Assembly (NCBI RefSeq): GCF_947500255.1 | Contig: NZ_CANMRL010000006.1 | Span: 1 to 64,000, forward strand | Length of the DNA: 64,000 nucleotides | Direction of reading: 5' to 3' | Source: an uncultured Psychroserpens sp. | GTDB taxonomy: Bacteria; Bacteroidota; Bacteroidia; Flavobacteriales; Flavobacteriaceae | Program-made: the position numbers and the translations under genes | The notes under the pieces: generated by a model | The model's input: only the letters and a program-made list of their open reading frames with translations | Databases searched by the model: none | Told to the model about the DNA's origin: nothing | In this document: positions 1 through 8,350 of the stretch, piece by piece | Layout of the letters: the number at the start of each line of letters is the position of its first letter | Position numbering within the stretch: position 1 is the stretch's first letter

Positions 1-157
1 ATTTTTATTACACCAAACCTTTTTTAATCTTTTTTTAAAATCTTTTTCTTAACCCTCATGAACGCCTTAATATGAAGTGGTTATCTTATATTTTTTTTCT
101 AAAAAGCATCTTCACTTTAAAATAATATGGAAATACGATTATGTATTACATAATATA

Positions 158-188
158 TTGTATCTGAATTTTTAAGATACTATCTTTG
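158..188 (+). promoter_or_regulatory. Promoter of the thrS-infC-rpmI-rplT operon
   Basis: TTG at 158-160 and TATCTTTG at 181-188 are 20 nt apart and match the Bacteroidota consensus TTG/TAnnTTTG. Transcription would begin near 193-196, leaving a leader under 20 nt before the thrS ATG at 212. There is therefore no room for a T-box or other long leader. Confidence 0.6.
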
Positions 189-211
189 CCAACTTAATTA
201 CAGCCTGTATT

Positions 212-2167
212 ATGATAGATATTACTTTACCAGATGGTACTATTAAAAATTTTGAACAAGGAACAACTCCAATGGATGTTGCCAAAAGTATTAGTGAAGG
301 GTTCGCAAGAAATGTAATTTCTGCAAGCTTCAATGACGAAACAATAGAAACCTCTACTCCATTATATAATGACGGGTCATTAATATTGTATACTTGGAGA
401 GATCGCAAAGGAAAAGAAAGCTTCTGGCATTCTACCTCACATGTTATGGCTCAAGCTTTAGAAGAATTATATCCAAATATTAAACTAACACTCGGGCCAG
501 CTATTCAAGAAGATAAAGGTAATGGCTTTTACTATGACATAGATTTTGGTGATCATTCTATTTCTGAAAAGGACTTCAAAGCAATTGAGAATAAAATGTT
601 AGAAATTGCACGAGGGAAACATGATTTCAAAATGCGTTCAGTTACTAAAGATGAAGCTCTGTCTTTATATAGGTCTCAAAACAATGAATACAAAGTTGAA
701 ATGATTGAGAATTTAGAAGATGGTACAATAACATTTTGCGATCATTCTACATTTTCAGATTTATGTAAAGGAGGGCATATTCCTAATACTGGTTTAATAA
801 AAGCAGTGAAAATAATGTCAGTAGCTGGAGCCTATTGGAGAGGTGATGAAAACAACAAACAATTGACTAGAGTGTATGGTATCTCATTTCCAAAGCAAAA
901 GGAATTAACAGAGTACTTACAACTATTAGAAGAAGCAAAGAAACGCGACCACAGAAAATTAGGAAAAGAATTAGAATTATTCACCTTTTCTCAAAGAGTA
1001 GGACAAGGTCTTCCTTTATGGCTACCAAAAGGAGCAGCATTAAGAGAACGCCTTGAAAACTTCCTTAAAAGTGCACAGAAGAAAGCTGGTTATGAAATGG
1101 TTGTAACACCGCACATTGGTCAAAAAGAATTATACGTAACTTCTGGTCATTTTGCAAAATATGGTGAAGATAGTTTTCAACCTATAAACACTCCTGCTGA
1201 GGGCGAAGAATTTTTATTAAAACCAATGAACTGTCCGCATCATTGTGAAATTTATAATACCAGACCATTTTCATACAAAGAACTCCCAAAGCGCTATGCA
1301 GAATTTGGAACCGTATATAGATATGAGCAAAGTGGAGAATTACATGGATTAACCAGAGTACGAGGTTTCACCCAAGATGATGCGCATATTTTTTGCACAC
1401 CAGATCAATTGGATACAGAGTTTAAAGAAGTTATAGACTTAGTATTATATGTTTTTGGTTCTCTAGGATTTGAGAATTTTAAAGCTCAAGTATCTCTTAG
1501 AGATCCTGATAATCCAGATAAATATATTGGTAGTGATGAAAACTGGAAAAAGGCGGAAGACGCAATATTGAATGCTGCTATTGATAAAGGATTGGATTAT
1601 GTCGTAGAAACAGGAGAAGCTGCATTTTATGGACCTAAATTAGACTTTATGGTAAAAGATGCATTAGGTAGAAACTGGCAATTAGGAACTATTCAAGTAG
1701 ATTACAACTTACCAGAGCGTTTTGACTTAACTTATAAAGGCAGTGATAATGAGCTTCATAGACCTGTAATGATACATCGTGCTCCTTTTGGAAGTATGGA
1801 GCGTTTTATAGCTATACTATTAGAACACACTGGTGGAAATTTCCCACTTTGGTTAATGCCAGAACAAGTAATTGTACTATCATTAAGTGAGAAATATGAA
1901 AAATACTCAGAAAAAGTTTTAAATTTGCTAGAAAATCACGAAATTCGCGCCCTCGCAGATAATAGAAATGAGACGATTGGTAAGAAAATCCGTGAAGCGG
2001 AAATGAATAAAATACCATTCATGATCATAATTGGTGAGAATGAAGAGAAAGAAAACAAGATTTCAGTAAGACAACATGGTGGTGAAGATTTAGGCATGAT
2101 TAGTGTAGAAGAGTTTTCAGAAATAGTTGACAATGAAATCAATAAAACATTAAAAACATTTAAATAA
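212..2167 (+). CDS. thrS: Threonyl-tRNA synthetase
   Basis: Class II synthetase that charges tRNA-Thr in the cytoplasm. At 651 aa it has the full bacterial architecture: an N-terminal TGS domain (about residues 1-62), an editing domain with HxxxH at residues 73-77 and a later SDLCKGGH segment, then the catalytic core. The expected zinc ligands are visible: Cys341 in MNCPHH, His392 in DDAHIF and His522 in MIHRAPFGSMERF. A C-terminal anticodon-binding domain follows. The ATG at 212 sits just downstream of a good promoter and begins the TGS domain with MIDITLPDGT, so the start is secure. It is the first gene of a translation operon with infC, rpmI and rplT. Confidence 0.97.
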   Translation: MIDITLPDGTIKNFEQGTTPMDVAKSISEGFARNVISASFNDETIETSTPLYNDGSLILYTWRDRKGKESFWHSTSHVMAQALEELYPNIKLTLGPAIQEDKGNGFYYDIDFGDHSISEKDFKAIENKMLEIARGKHDFKMRSVTKDEALSLYRSQNNEYKVEMIENLEDGTITFCDHSTFSDLCKGGHIPNTGLIKAVKIMSVAGAYWRGDENNKQLTRVYGISFPKQKELTEYLQLLEEAKKRDHRKLGKELELFTFSQRVGQGLPLWLPKGAALRERLENFLKSAQKKAGYEMVVTPHIGQKELYVTSGHFAKYGEDSFQPINTPAEGEEFLLKPMNCPHHCEIYNTRPFSYKELPKRYAEFGTVYRYEQSGELHGLTRVRGFTQDDAHIFCTPDQLDTEFKEVIDLVLYVFGSLGFENFKAQVSLRDPDNPDKYIGSDENWKKAEDAILNAAIDKGLDYVVETGEAAFYGPKLDFMVKDALGRNWQLGTIQVDYNLPERFDLTYKGSDNELHRPVMIHRAPFGSMERFIAILLEHTGGNFPLWLMPEQVIVLSLSEKYEKYSEKVLNLLENHEIRALADNRNETIGKKIREAEMNKIPFMIIIGENEEKENKISVRQHGGEDLGMISVEEFSEIVDNEINKTLKTFK

Positions 2168-2193
2168 ATAAGTTTAATTAAAATATATAAGCC

Positions 2194-2745
2194 ATAGCAA
2201 TACGTAGAAGACACAACTCTAAGCGAGTCGTAAAAGAAGATCAGCACAAAATCAACTCTAAAATTAGAGCCGAGAAGGTAAGACTTGTTGGTGATAATGT
2301 AGATGTTGGAATTTACTCAATTAAAGAAGCATTAGCCATTGCAGATGAGCAAGGGTTAGATCTTGTTGAGATTTCACCAAAGGCCGATCCTCCTGTGTGT
2401 AAAGTAATGGATTATAAGAAGTTTCTTTACGAACAGAAGAAACGTGAAAAAGCTTTAAAAGCAAAAGCTTCGAAGGTAACTATCAAAGAAATTCGATTTG
2501 GTCCACAAACTGATGATCATGATTACGAATTTAAAAAGAAACATGCCGAGAAGTTTTTGAAAGATGGAGCAAAACTTAAAGCCTTTGTGTTTTTTAAAGG
2601 GCGTTCAATTATATTTAAAGAGCAAGGTCAAATCTTATTATTAAGATTAGCACAAGACCTAGAAGAATTAGGTAAAGTTGAGCAAATGCCTAGATTAGAA
2701 GGAAAGCGTATGACCATGTTCATTGCGCCAAAAAAACCAAAATAG
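2194..2745 (+). CDS. infC: Translation initiation factor IF-3, non-AUG (AUA) start
   Basis: IF-3 binds the 30S subunit and enforces start-codon and initiator-tRNA fidelity. The open frame continues upstream of the first in-frame ATG (2407) with a normal IF-3 N-terminus: [11 protein letters not shown], then the [10 protein letters not shown] region and [10 protein letters not shown]. An in-frame TAA lies at 2188-2190, leaving only GCC and ATA before that sequence, so the start must be the ATA at 2194 (less likely the ATA at 2200). This gives 183 aa, the usual IF-3 length. Non-AUG infC starts are known from E. coli (AUU), where they allow IF-3 to repress its own synthesis; the same logic is inferred here. 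Starting at the ATG at 2407 would remove about 71 conserved residues. Confidence 0.93.
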   Translation: MAIRRRHNSKRVVKEDQHKINSKIRAEKVRLVGDNVDVGIYSIKEALAIADEQGLDLVEISPKADPPVCKVMDYKKFLYEQKKREKALKAKASKVTIKEIRFGPQTDDHDYEFKKKHAEKFLKDGAKLKAFVFFKGRSIIFKEQGQILLLRLAQDLEELGKVEQMPRLEGKRMTMFIAPKKPK

Positions 2746-2755
2746 AATAACTAAA

Positions 2756-2783
2756 TGCTGAACACCGACGCTTCGGAACAGCA
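2756..2783 (+). promoter_or_regulatory. Hairpin in the infC-rpmI spacer
   Basis: TGCTG (2756-2760) pairs with CAGCA (2779-2783), and CCGA (2765-2768) pairs with TCGG (2773-2776) inside it. There is no U-tract, so it does not look like a terminator. A role in ribosomal-protein (L20) autoregulation is possible but only inferred from position. Confidence 0.3.
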
Positions 2784-2822
2784 TAAAGATAATAAGCGAA
2801 ACGTAAATAAAACTAGGAGACA

Positions 2823-3020
2823 ATGCCTAAAATGAAAACTAAATCAAGTGCTAAGAAACGTTTTAAACTAACTGGCACTGGTAAGATTAAAAGAAAGCAT
2901 GCTTTTAAGAGTCATATTTTGACAAAAAAATCTAAAAAGCGTAAGCTAGCTTTAACTCATGACACTTTGGTACACAAAGCAGATGAGAACAATATTAAAA
3001 CAATGTTACGTTTAAAGTAA
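2823..3020 (+). CDS. rpmI: 50S ribosomal protein L35
   Basis: Small basic large-subunit protein of 65 aa, the standard L35 length. The sequence opens [20 protein letters not shown], the L35 signature, and continues with a Lys/Arg-rich body. It lies between infC and rplT in the widely conserved order thrS-infC-rpmI-rplT. The spacers on both sides (77 and 104 nt) contain hairpins without U-tracts, which could carry translational control. No unusual features in the protein. Confidence 0.97.
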   Translation: MPKMKTKSSAKKRFKLTGTGKIKRKHAFKSHILTKKSKKRKLALTHDTLVHKADENNIKTMLRLK

Positions 3021-3024
3021 CACT

Positions 3025-3102
3025 GTTTTAATCGGTTAAAACAAATTATAAACCCTGGAGTTAGGCAAAATTATTTAGCAAGTGTCATTAATTGACCGCC
3101 TA
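3025..3102 (+). promoter_or_regulatory. Structured spacer between rpmI and rplT
   Basis: A perfect 7-bp hairpin GTTTTAA-TCGG-TTAAAAC (3025-3042) is followed by a second candidate fold in which TAGGC (3062-3066) pairs with GCCTA (3098-3102), enclosing a small GTCA/TGAC stem. Neither has a U-tract. By position this could be a binding site for L20 or L35 or an RNA-processing site. Seen in sequence; function is inference. Confidence 0.3.
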
Positions 3103-3124
3103 CTACAAAAAAACAATTTAAGAA

Positions 3125-3469
3125 ATGCCAAGATCAGTAAATTCAGTAGCGAAAAGAGCCAGAAGAAAAAAGGTTCTTAAGCAAGCAAAAGGTTACTTCG
3201 GAAGACGTAAAAACGTTTGGACAGTAGCAAAAAATGCGGTTGACAAAGCGATGCAATATTCGTATAGAGACCGTAGAAACAAAAAAAGAACATTCCGTTC
3301 ACTTTGGATTATGCGTATTAACGCAGGAGCTAGACAACATGGAATGAGCTATTCTAAGTTTATGGGAAAACTTAAAGCTAATAATATCGAATTGAACCGT
3401 AAAGTTCTTGCAGATTTAGCAATGAATAACCCAGAAGCTTTTGAAGCAATAGTAAACAAAGTAAAGTAA
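3125..3469 (+). CDS. rplT: 50S ribosomal protein L20
   Basis: Large-subunit assembly protein that binds 23S rRNA; 114 aa, the usual length. It has the basic N-terminal extension ([19 protein letters not shown]), the [10 protein letters not shown] segment and the [18 protein letters not shown] core typical of L20. It is the last gene of the thrS operon and is followed about 35 nt downstream by a strong terminator. In other phyla L20 represses its own operon; the structured rpmI-rplT spacer would suit that here, but this is not shown. Confidence 0.97.
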   Translation: MPRSVNSVAKRARRKKVLKQAKGYFGRRKNVWTVAKNAVDKAMQYSYRDRRNKKRTFRSLWIMRINAGARQHGMSYSKFMGKLKANNIELNRKVLADLAMNNPEAFEAIVNKVK

Positions 3470-3504
3470 GGCGTTCGCCTAAATAATAACAACAATTCGC
3501 TTAT

Positions 3505-3535
3505 AAAACCGATTCAGAAATGAGTCGGTTTTTTT
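3505..3535 (+). terminator. Rho-independent terminator after rplT
   Basis: A 12-bp stem (AAAACCGATTCA with TGAGTCGGTTTT, one G-U pair) with a GAAA tetraloop is followed by a T-run. It closes the thrS-infC-rpmI-rplT operon. Confidence 0.9.
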
Positions 3536-3634
3536 ATACCATGCCTTTTTAGATTTGAGCAGTTTCAATACTTAATTTTAGCATAAACTTTCATTTTTTA
3601 TAGTTAACTTACAAGTCAACTAATCAATAATAAA

Positions 3635-6600
3635 ATGAAACGCATTCAACTCATTACAACCCTCATTCTACTTATTACTTTTAACCTATTTGCTCAAGAC
3701 AAAGACAAACCAAAACCGTGGGACGTTTCTAACCCTGAAGGCAATTGGGATTTTAAGGAATTAAAACTATCTACTAATGAAGGAACATGGATGAACCTTG
3801 ATGTAAGTCCAGATGGGAAGTCTATAGTTTTTGATATGCTTGGCGACATCTACAAGATAGATATCAACGGTGGAAAAGCAAAGATTCTAAGAGAAGGTTT
3901 AGCCTTTGAGATACAACCACGCTTTAGTCCTGACGGTAAGCATATATCATTTACCAGTGATGCAGGTGGAGGTGATAATATTTGGGTTATGGATAGTGAT
4001 GGATCTAACGCTAAGCAAATTACAAAAGAAAGTTTCAGATTACTTAACAATGCGATTTGGACTCCCGATGGAAACTATCTAATTGCAAGAAAGCACTTCA
4101 CTTCTAGTCGATCACTTGGTGCTGGTGAAATGTGGATGTATCATAAAACTGGAGGCAGTGGTATACAACTCACAAAAAAGAAAAATGCACAACAAGACGT
4201 TAATGAACCTACGCTTTCTCCTGACGGAAAATATCTGTATTATAGTGAAGATGTGTATCCTGGTGGTTTCTTTCAATATAATAAAGATCCAAATAGTCAG
4301 ATCTATGTGATCAATCGTTACGATATGGAAACTGGCAAGACTACTAGAGTAACCGGTGGACCTGGTGGCGCTGCTCGTCCTCAGATTTCTAGAGATGGGA
4401 AAAAACTAGCTTTTGTAAAACGTGTGCGCACAAAATCGGTTCTATATATTCATGACTTAGATACTGGTGAAGAATGGCCAATCTACGATCAACTTAATAA
4501 AGATCAACAAGAAGCTTGGGCCATTTTTGGAGTATATACGAACTTTAACTGGATGCCTAACAATGACGATATAATTATATGGTCTGGTGGAAAAATTAAA
4601 AAGATAAATATTAGTAGTTTAAATGTTACTGATATTCCTTTTCAAGTTGATGCAACAATTAAAATTGCTAAGGCCATTGAAGTCGAAAATGAAGTGGCTC
4701 CAAATACATTTGATGCCAAAGTCATTCGTCATGCAGTGACATCACCAGATGGGAAATCAATTGTGTTTAATGCTTTAGGCTATTTGTACATTCAAAAATT
4801 ACCTAACGGAAAAGCAAAACGCTTAACCTCTGGAACCGATTTTGAATTCGAACCAACATTTTCTCCAGACGGAAATACGATTAGCTATGTAACATGGAAT
4901 GATGAAAATTTAGGCGCTATACATTCAGTTGCAAGCACTGGTGGAGTTTCTACTAAATTATCTTCAGAAAAAGGTATTTATAGAAATCCATCCTATTCTC
5001 ATAATGGCAAACATATCGTATATCGCAAGGAAGGTGGTAACAATGAACAAGGAAGAACATTTTCTAAAAAGACAGGAATATATGTAATGAATGCTAATGG
5101 CTCTAACCCTAAATTGGTAACTAAGGAAGGTGATTATCCAATGTTCAACAAAGCGGATACTAGAATTATTTACCAGAAAGGTGGACTCTTTTTTGGAGCG
5201 TTGACTAAAGAATTAAAAAGTGTAGACCTTAATGGTTTCGATGAGCGCATTCATGTAAAATCTAAACATGGAAATAGATTGGTACCAAGTCCTGACGGAA
5301 ATTGGATTGCTTTCGTACACCTTCATAAAGTGTATATGGCTCCTATGCCTAAAGCAGGACAAACATTAGATCTTACCGACAAAACAAAATTTGTTCCCGT
5401 TACGAAATTATCAAAAGATGCTGGTATTAATTTACATTGGTCTAAAGACAGTAAAACTATCCGTTGGACTTTAGGAAACATGTACTATTCAGCAGAAGCG
5501 TCTAAAGACACAAAGCTTGTTGAAACAGGTATTAAAATTAATTTGGAAGTCAAAACCGATAAACCTCAAGGGAAAATTGCACTCACTGGTGCGCGAATTA
5601 TTACCATGGAAGGTGATGAAGTGATTGAAAATGGTACAATAATCATTAACAATAATGTCATTGAAGCGATTGGCAGCACATCAGAAGTTTCGGTTCCATC
5701 TAATGCAAAGGTGTATGATGTTACCGGAAAAACAATCATGCCAGGAATGGTTGACGCTCATGCTCATATTGGAGGTTTCCGTTATGGATTAACCACACAA
5801 AAGCACTGGCAATTTTATGCTAATTTAGCTTATGGTGTTACCACTGCTCATGACCCTTCAGCAAATTCTGAGACCGTCTTTGCACTTTCCGAATTACAAA
5901 AAAACGGAACACTTGTTGGCCCTCGTCTCTACTCTACTGGATTTATTCTTTACGGAGCCGATGGTGATTTTAAAGCTATAATTAATAATCTTGAAGATGC
6001 GCGTTCATCAATTCGAAGAACAAAAGCTTTTGGAGCTTTATCGGTAAAGAGCTATAATCAACCAAGACGTGAACAACGACAACAGGTTTTACAAGCCGCT
6101 CGCGAAGAGGGAATTTTTGTAGTACCTGAAGGCGGATCGACATTCTATCATAATATTACTATGGTTATGGATGGCCATACTGGTGTTGAACACAATATTC
6201 CTGTTGCTCCTGTTTATAAAGACGTTTTAGAACTCTGGGGAAATAGTAATGTGGGTTATACTCCTACACTTATTGTTAATTATGGAGGTATGAATGGTGA
6301 AATGTTCTGGTATCAAAATACAAATGTTTGGGAAAACGAAAAACTATTAAAGTATACGCCTCGAGGAATTATTGATTCTCGTTCAAGGCATCGTATTATG
6401 ATTCCTGATGAAGAATATGATAACGGACATATATTAGTATCTAAAACATGTAAAGCATTGAGCGATGCAGGTGTGAAAGTAAATCTTGGCGCGCATGGCC
6501 AATTACAAGGTTTGGGTGCACATTGGGAATTATGGTTACTACAACAAGGTGGAATGACTAACCATGAAGCTTTAAAAGCTGCTACTATTAATGGCGCAGA

Positions 6601-6892
6601 TTATATAGGAATGAGTAATGATATCGGTTCTCTAAAAAAAGGAAAACTAGCCGATCTTATTGTTATGGATAAAAACCCATTAGAGGATATTAGAAATTCT
6701 GAAAGTATAATTTATACGATGATTAACGGACGTATGTATGATACTGAAACAATGAATGAAATTGGAAATGAACCTAAAGAACGCACAAAATTCTATTGGG
6801 AAAATTCAAAATATAACCAAGCATTTCCTTGGCATGAAGAGACACAAAGTTTCACTAGAGGCGCATGTGGTTGTCACGTAGGGTCTCATTAA
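3635..6892 (+). CDS. Secreted beta-propeller/amidohydrolase fusion protein
   Basis: 1085-aa exported protein with a signal peptide of about 20 residues ending in NLFAQ. The N-terminal two thirds carry at least seven PD40/TolB-type propeller repeats, each with an SPDGK-like turn followed by a short beta strand. The C-terminal third is an amidohydrolase: a GARIITMEGDEVIENGTI entry strand, the metal-binding HAH (His709, His711) in PGMVDAHAH, and the closing GSLKKGKLADLIVMDKNP typical of imidazolonepropionase/dihydroorotase relatives. The substrate is unknown; relatives are usually called amidohydrolase or WD40-like periplasmic component. The last residues contain a CGCH cluster close to the end, which is unusual. 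It is a single-gene unit between two terminators. Confidence 0.88.
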   Translation: MKRIQLITTLILLITFNLFAQDKDKPKPWDVSNPEGNWDFKELKLSTNEGTWMNLDVSPDGKSIVFDMLGDIYKIDINGGKAKILREGLAFEIQPRFSPDGKHISFTSDAGGGDNIWVMDSDGSNAKQITKESFRLLNNAIWTPDGNYLIARKHFTSSRSLGAGEMWMYHKTGGSGIQLTKKKNAQQDVNEPTLSPDGKYLYYSEDVYPGGFFQYNKDPNSQIYVINRYDMETGKTTRVTGGPGGAARPQISRDGKKLAFVKRVRTKSVLYIHDLDTGEEWPIYDQLNKDQQEAWAIFGVYTNFNWMPNNDDIIIWSGGKIKKINISSLNVTDIPFQVDATIKIAKAIEVENEVAPNTFDAKVIRHAVTSPDGKSIVFNALGYLYIQKLPNGKAKRLTSGTDFEFEPTFSPDGNTISYVTWNDENLGAIHSVASTGGVSTKLSSEKGIYRNPSYSHNGKHIVYRKEGGNNEQGRTFSKKTGIYVMNANGSNPKLVTKEGDYPMFNKADTRIIYQKGGLFFGALTKELKSVDLNGFDERIHVKSKHGNRLVPSPDGNWIAFVHLHKVYMAPMPKAGQTLDLTDKTKFVPVTKLSKDAGINLHWSKDSKTIRWTLGNMYYSAEASKDTKLVETGIKINLEVKTDKPQGKIALTGARIITMEGDEVIENGTIIINNNVIEAIGSTSEVSVPSNAKVYDVTGKTIMPGMVDAHAHIGGFRYGLTTQKHWQFYANLAYGVTTAHDPSANSETVFALSELQKNGTLVGPRLYSTGFILYGADGDFKAIINNLEDARSSIRRTKAFGALSVKSYNQPRREQRQQVLQAAREEGIFVVPEGGSTFYHNITMVMDGHTGVEHNIPVAPVYKDVLELWGNSNVGYTPTLIVNYGGMNGEMFWYQNTNVWENEKLLKYTPRGIIDSRSRHRIMIPDEEYDNGHILVSKTCKALSDAGVKVNLGAHGQLQGLGAHWELWLLQQGGMTNHEALKAATINGADYIGMSNDIGSLKKGKLADLIVMDKNPLEDIRNSESIIYTMINGRMYDTETMNEIGNEPKERTKFYWENSKYNQAFPWHEETQSFTRGACGCHVGSH

Positions 6893-6894
6893 AT

Positions 6895-6928
6895 AAAAAA
6901 TCCGATTCATTTAAGAATCGGATTTTTT
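6895..6928. terminator. Bidirectional terminator
   Basis: A perfect stem built from TCCGATTC and GAATCGGA is flanked by A6 and T6 runs, so it can stop transcription of the amidohydrolase (+) and of the convergent cyclase (-). It overlaps the cyclase stop codon at 6928-6930. Confidence 0.88.
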
Positions 6929-8007
6929 TATACTACTTGGATTGCAGATATTTCAATAATCTCTTGTTTTCCTTTGAGCTGAATTTCTCCTAAAGTTCGA
7001 GACTTATATTTTGATTTAAGATCTATAGTATCTAATAACCCATTAGATATTAACAGGTTCTCATTATACGTATTGCATTCACTCTGAATTCTAGAAGTTG
7101 TATTAATAACGTCACCATGGTATGCGATTTCTTTTTTTATCGTGCCAACTTCAGCAACCATTAATTGTCCGCCATGAAGTCCAGCTTTAAACAACGGATT
7201 TAAACCATAGGACTTTTGATAATACTTAGAGCGCTTTAGTAATGCATTTTGAAACGCATAAAACAAGTCAATACAATTATTATTTTTAACTCCTTTTTTA
7301 TATCTCCAACTAATCACGGCTTCATCACCAACATATTGATATACTTCGGCATCATACCTGCGTAATATTGTATTGAGATCAAAAAAACAATCTTGAATAA
7401 ACTGACTATAATGTTTATGGCCTAGTTTTTCAGCAATAGCTGTAGAATCTTTTAAATCTAAAAACATTAAAATCCGTTTTTCTTCCTGAGGTTTTCTGTA
7501 CTTACCTAAAAGCATCTTAATAAAAACACCAGAACCCAGTTTATCATTTGCTATTCTTATAAAGGAAAAGACCAAAGAAGTGAGTAAAAAATATGCTGTA
7601 GATAACCAAAACAAAGGATCGGTTCGCCACCAGCCCTGTTCATTATTTAAGTCTATATCCATCCTATCTTCAGCAATTAAGGTGATAAAACTTAATGAGA
7701 TAATAAGTATAGTGAGATAGATAATTAACTTTAGACCAATAGATACTGCAAGATTAAGCTTTTGAGAAATATACTTTTCAAATGAAAATTCTACAATCGC
7801 ATAAAAGACACCTATAATAATACCGAGGATTAATCCAAAATCTAGCCACTCGGTAATAGGAATTATATTTTTTGGATTGACATAAGTAGCTCCTTGCTCT
7901 TCACCATAAGCAAAAAAGCGAATCACAATAAATAAGGTAGACGCAAAGCTCCAAAAGAAGACCGTAAAAACAAGAAGTTTTAAAAACTTAAAAAGATTAT
8001 ACTTCAA
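6928..8007 (-). CDS. Membrane-bound class III adenylate/guanylate cyclase-like protein
   Basis: 359 aa with four predicted membrane segments (about residues 9-31, 56-78, 86-111 and 131-152), then a cytoplasmic class III nucleotide cyclase domain (about 177-359). Both metal-binding aspartates are present, 44 residues apart (Asp184 in FLDLKDST, Asp228 in VGDEAV), and so are the transition-state residues Asn302 and Arg306 in NTTSR. The positions that usually specify adenine are not the canonical Lys and Asp (Gln224 and Ala295 by spacing), so the product could be cAMP, cGMP or something else. It lies 19 nt after an EF-hand gene on the same strand, probably co-transcribed, which suggests calcium input. 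Confidence 0.85.
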   Translation of the reverse strand: MKYNLFKFLKLLVFTVFFWSFASTLFIVIRFFAYGEEQGATYVNPKNIIPITEWLDFGLILGIIIGVFYAIVEFSFEKYISQKLNLAVSIGLKLIIYLTILIISLSFITLIAEDRMDIDLNNEQGWWRTDPLFWLSTAYFLLTSLVFSFIRIANDKLGSGVFIKMLLGKYRKPQEEKRILMFLDLKDSTAIAEKLGHKHYSQFIQDCFFDLNTILRRYDAEVYQYVGDEAVISWRYKKGVKNNNCIDLFYAFQNALLKRSKYYQKSYGLNPLFKAGLHGGQLMVAEVGTIKKEIAYHGDVINTTSRIQSECNTYNENLLISNGLLDTIDLKSKYKSRTLGEIQLKGKQEIIEISAIQVV

Positions 8008-8026
8008 ATCAATATAATTTTGCTAT

Positions 8027-8299
8027 TTACTCTTTTGAAATTTCATCAACGGCATACTTAAACTCTTTCCAATTAACTTGACCATCTCCATCTTTATCGT
8101 AACCTTCAATGAGTTTTGAGGATACAATCCCTCTAATAAATCCGCTTATCTCTGCTTGTTTAAGAAGAGCAACGATTTCTTTTTTTGATAAGGTTCCGTT
8201 TCCGCTTTTATCAAAAAAATTAAAAGCATCTTCTGGGGAATCGAAATGATTAGTGATAACGATTTGTATTTTTTTAAGAATTTTCTTTTTAGATGCCAT
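8027..8299 (-). CDS. EF-hand calcium-binding protein
   Basis: 90-aa cytoplasmic protein without signal peptide. It has two canonical 12-residue EF-hand loops: residues 30-41 (DKSGNGTLSKKE) and 68-79 (DKDGDGQVNWKE), each with acidic residues at positions 1, 3 or 5 and a Glu at position 12. It is therefore a small paired EF-hand unit like half of calmodulin. It is encoded between a secreted protein and the membrane cyclase on the same strand, with only 19 nt to the cyclase. A role as calcium sensor for the cyclase is an inference from this arrangement. Confidence 0.85.
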   Translation of the reverse strand: MASKKKILKKIQIVITNHFDSPEDAFNFFDKSGNGTLSKKEIVALLKQAEISGFIRGIVSSKLIEGYDKDGDGQVNWKEFKYAVDEISKE

Positions 8300-8350
8300 A
8301 CAATTTAAGTTAGATGCAACTAAAATTACAAAACTTTTAATAAAGATTAA

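Noticed and set aside
193-211. T-box or attenuator leader before thrS
   Set aside because: The predicted transcript leader is under 20 nt, too short for such an element.
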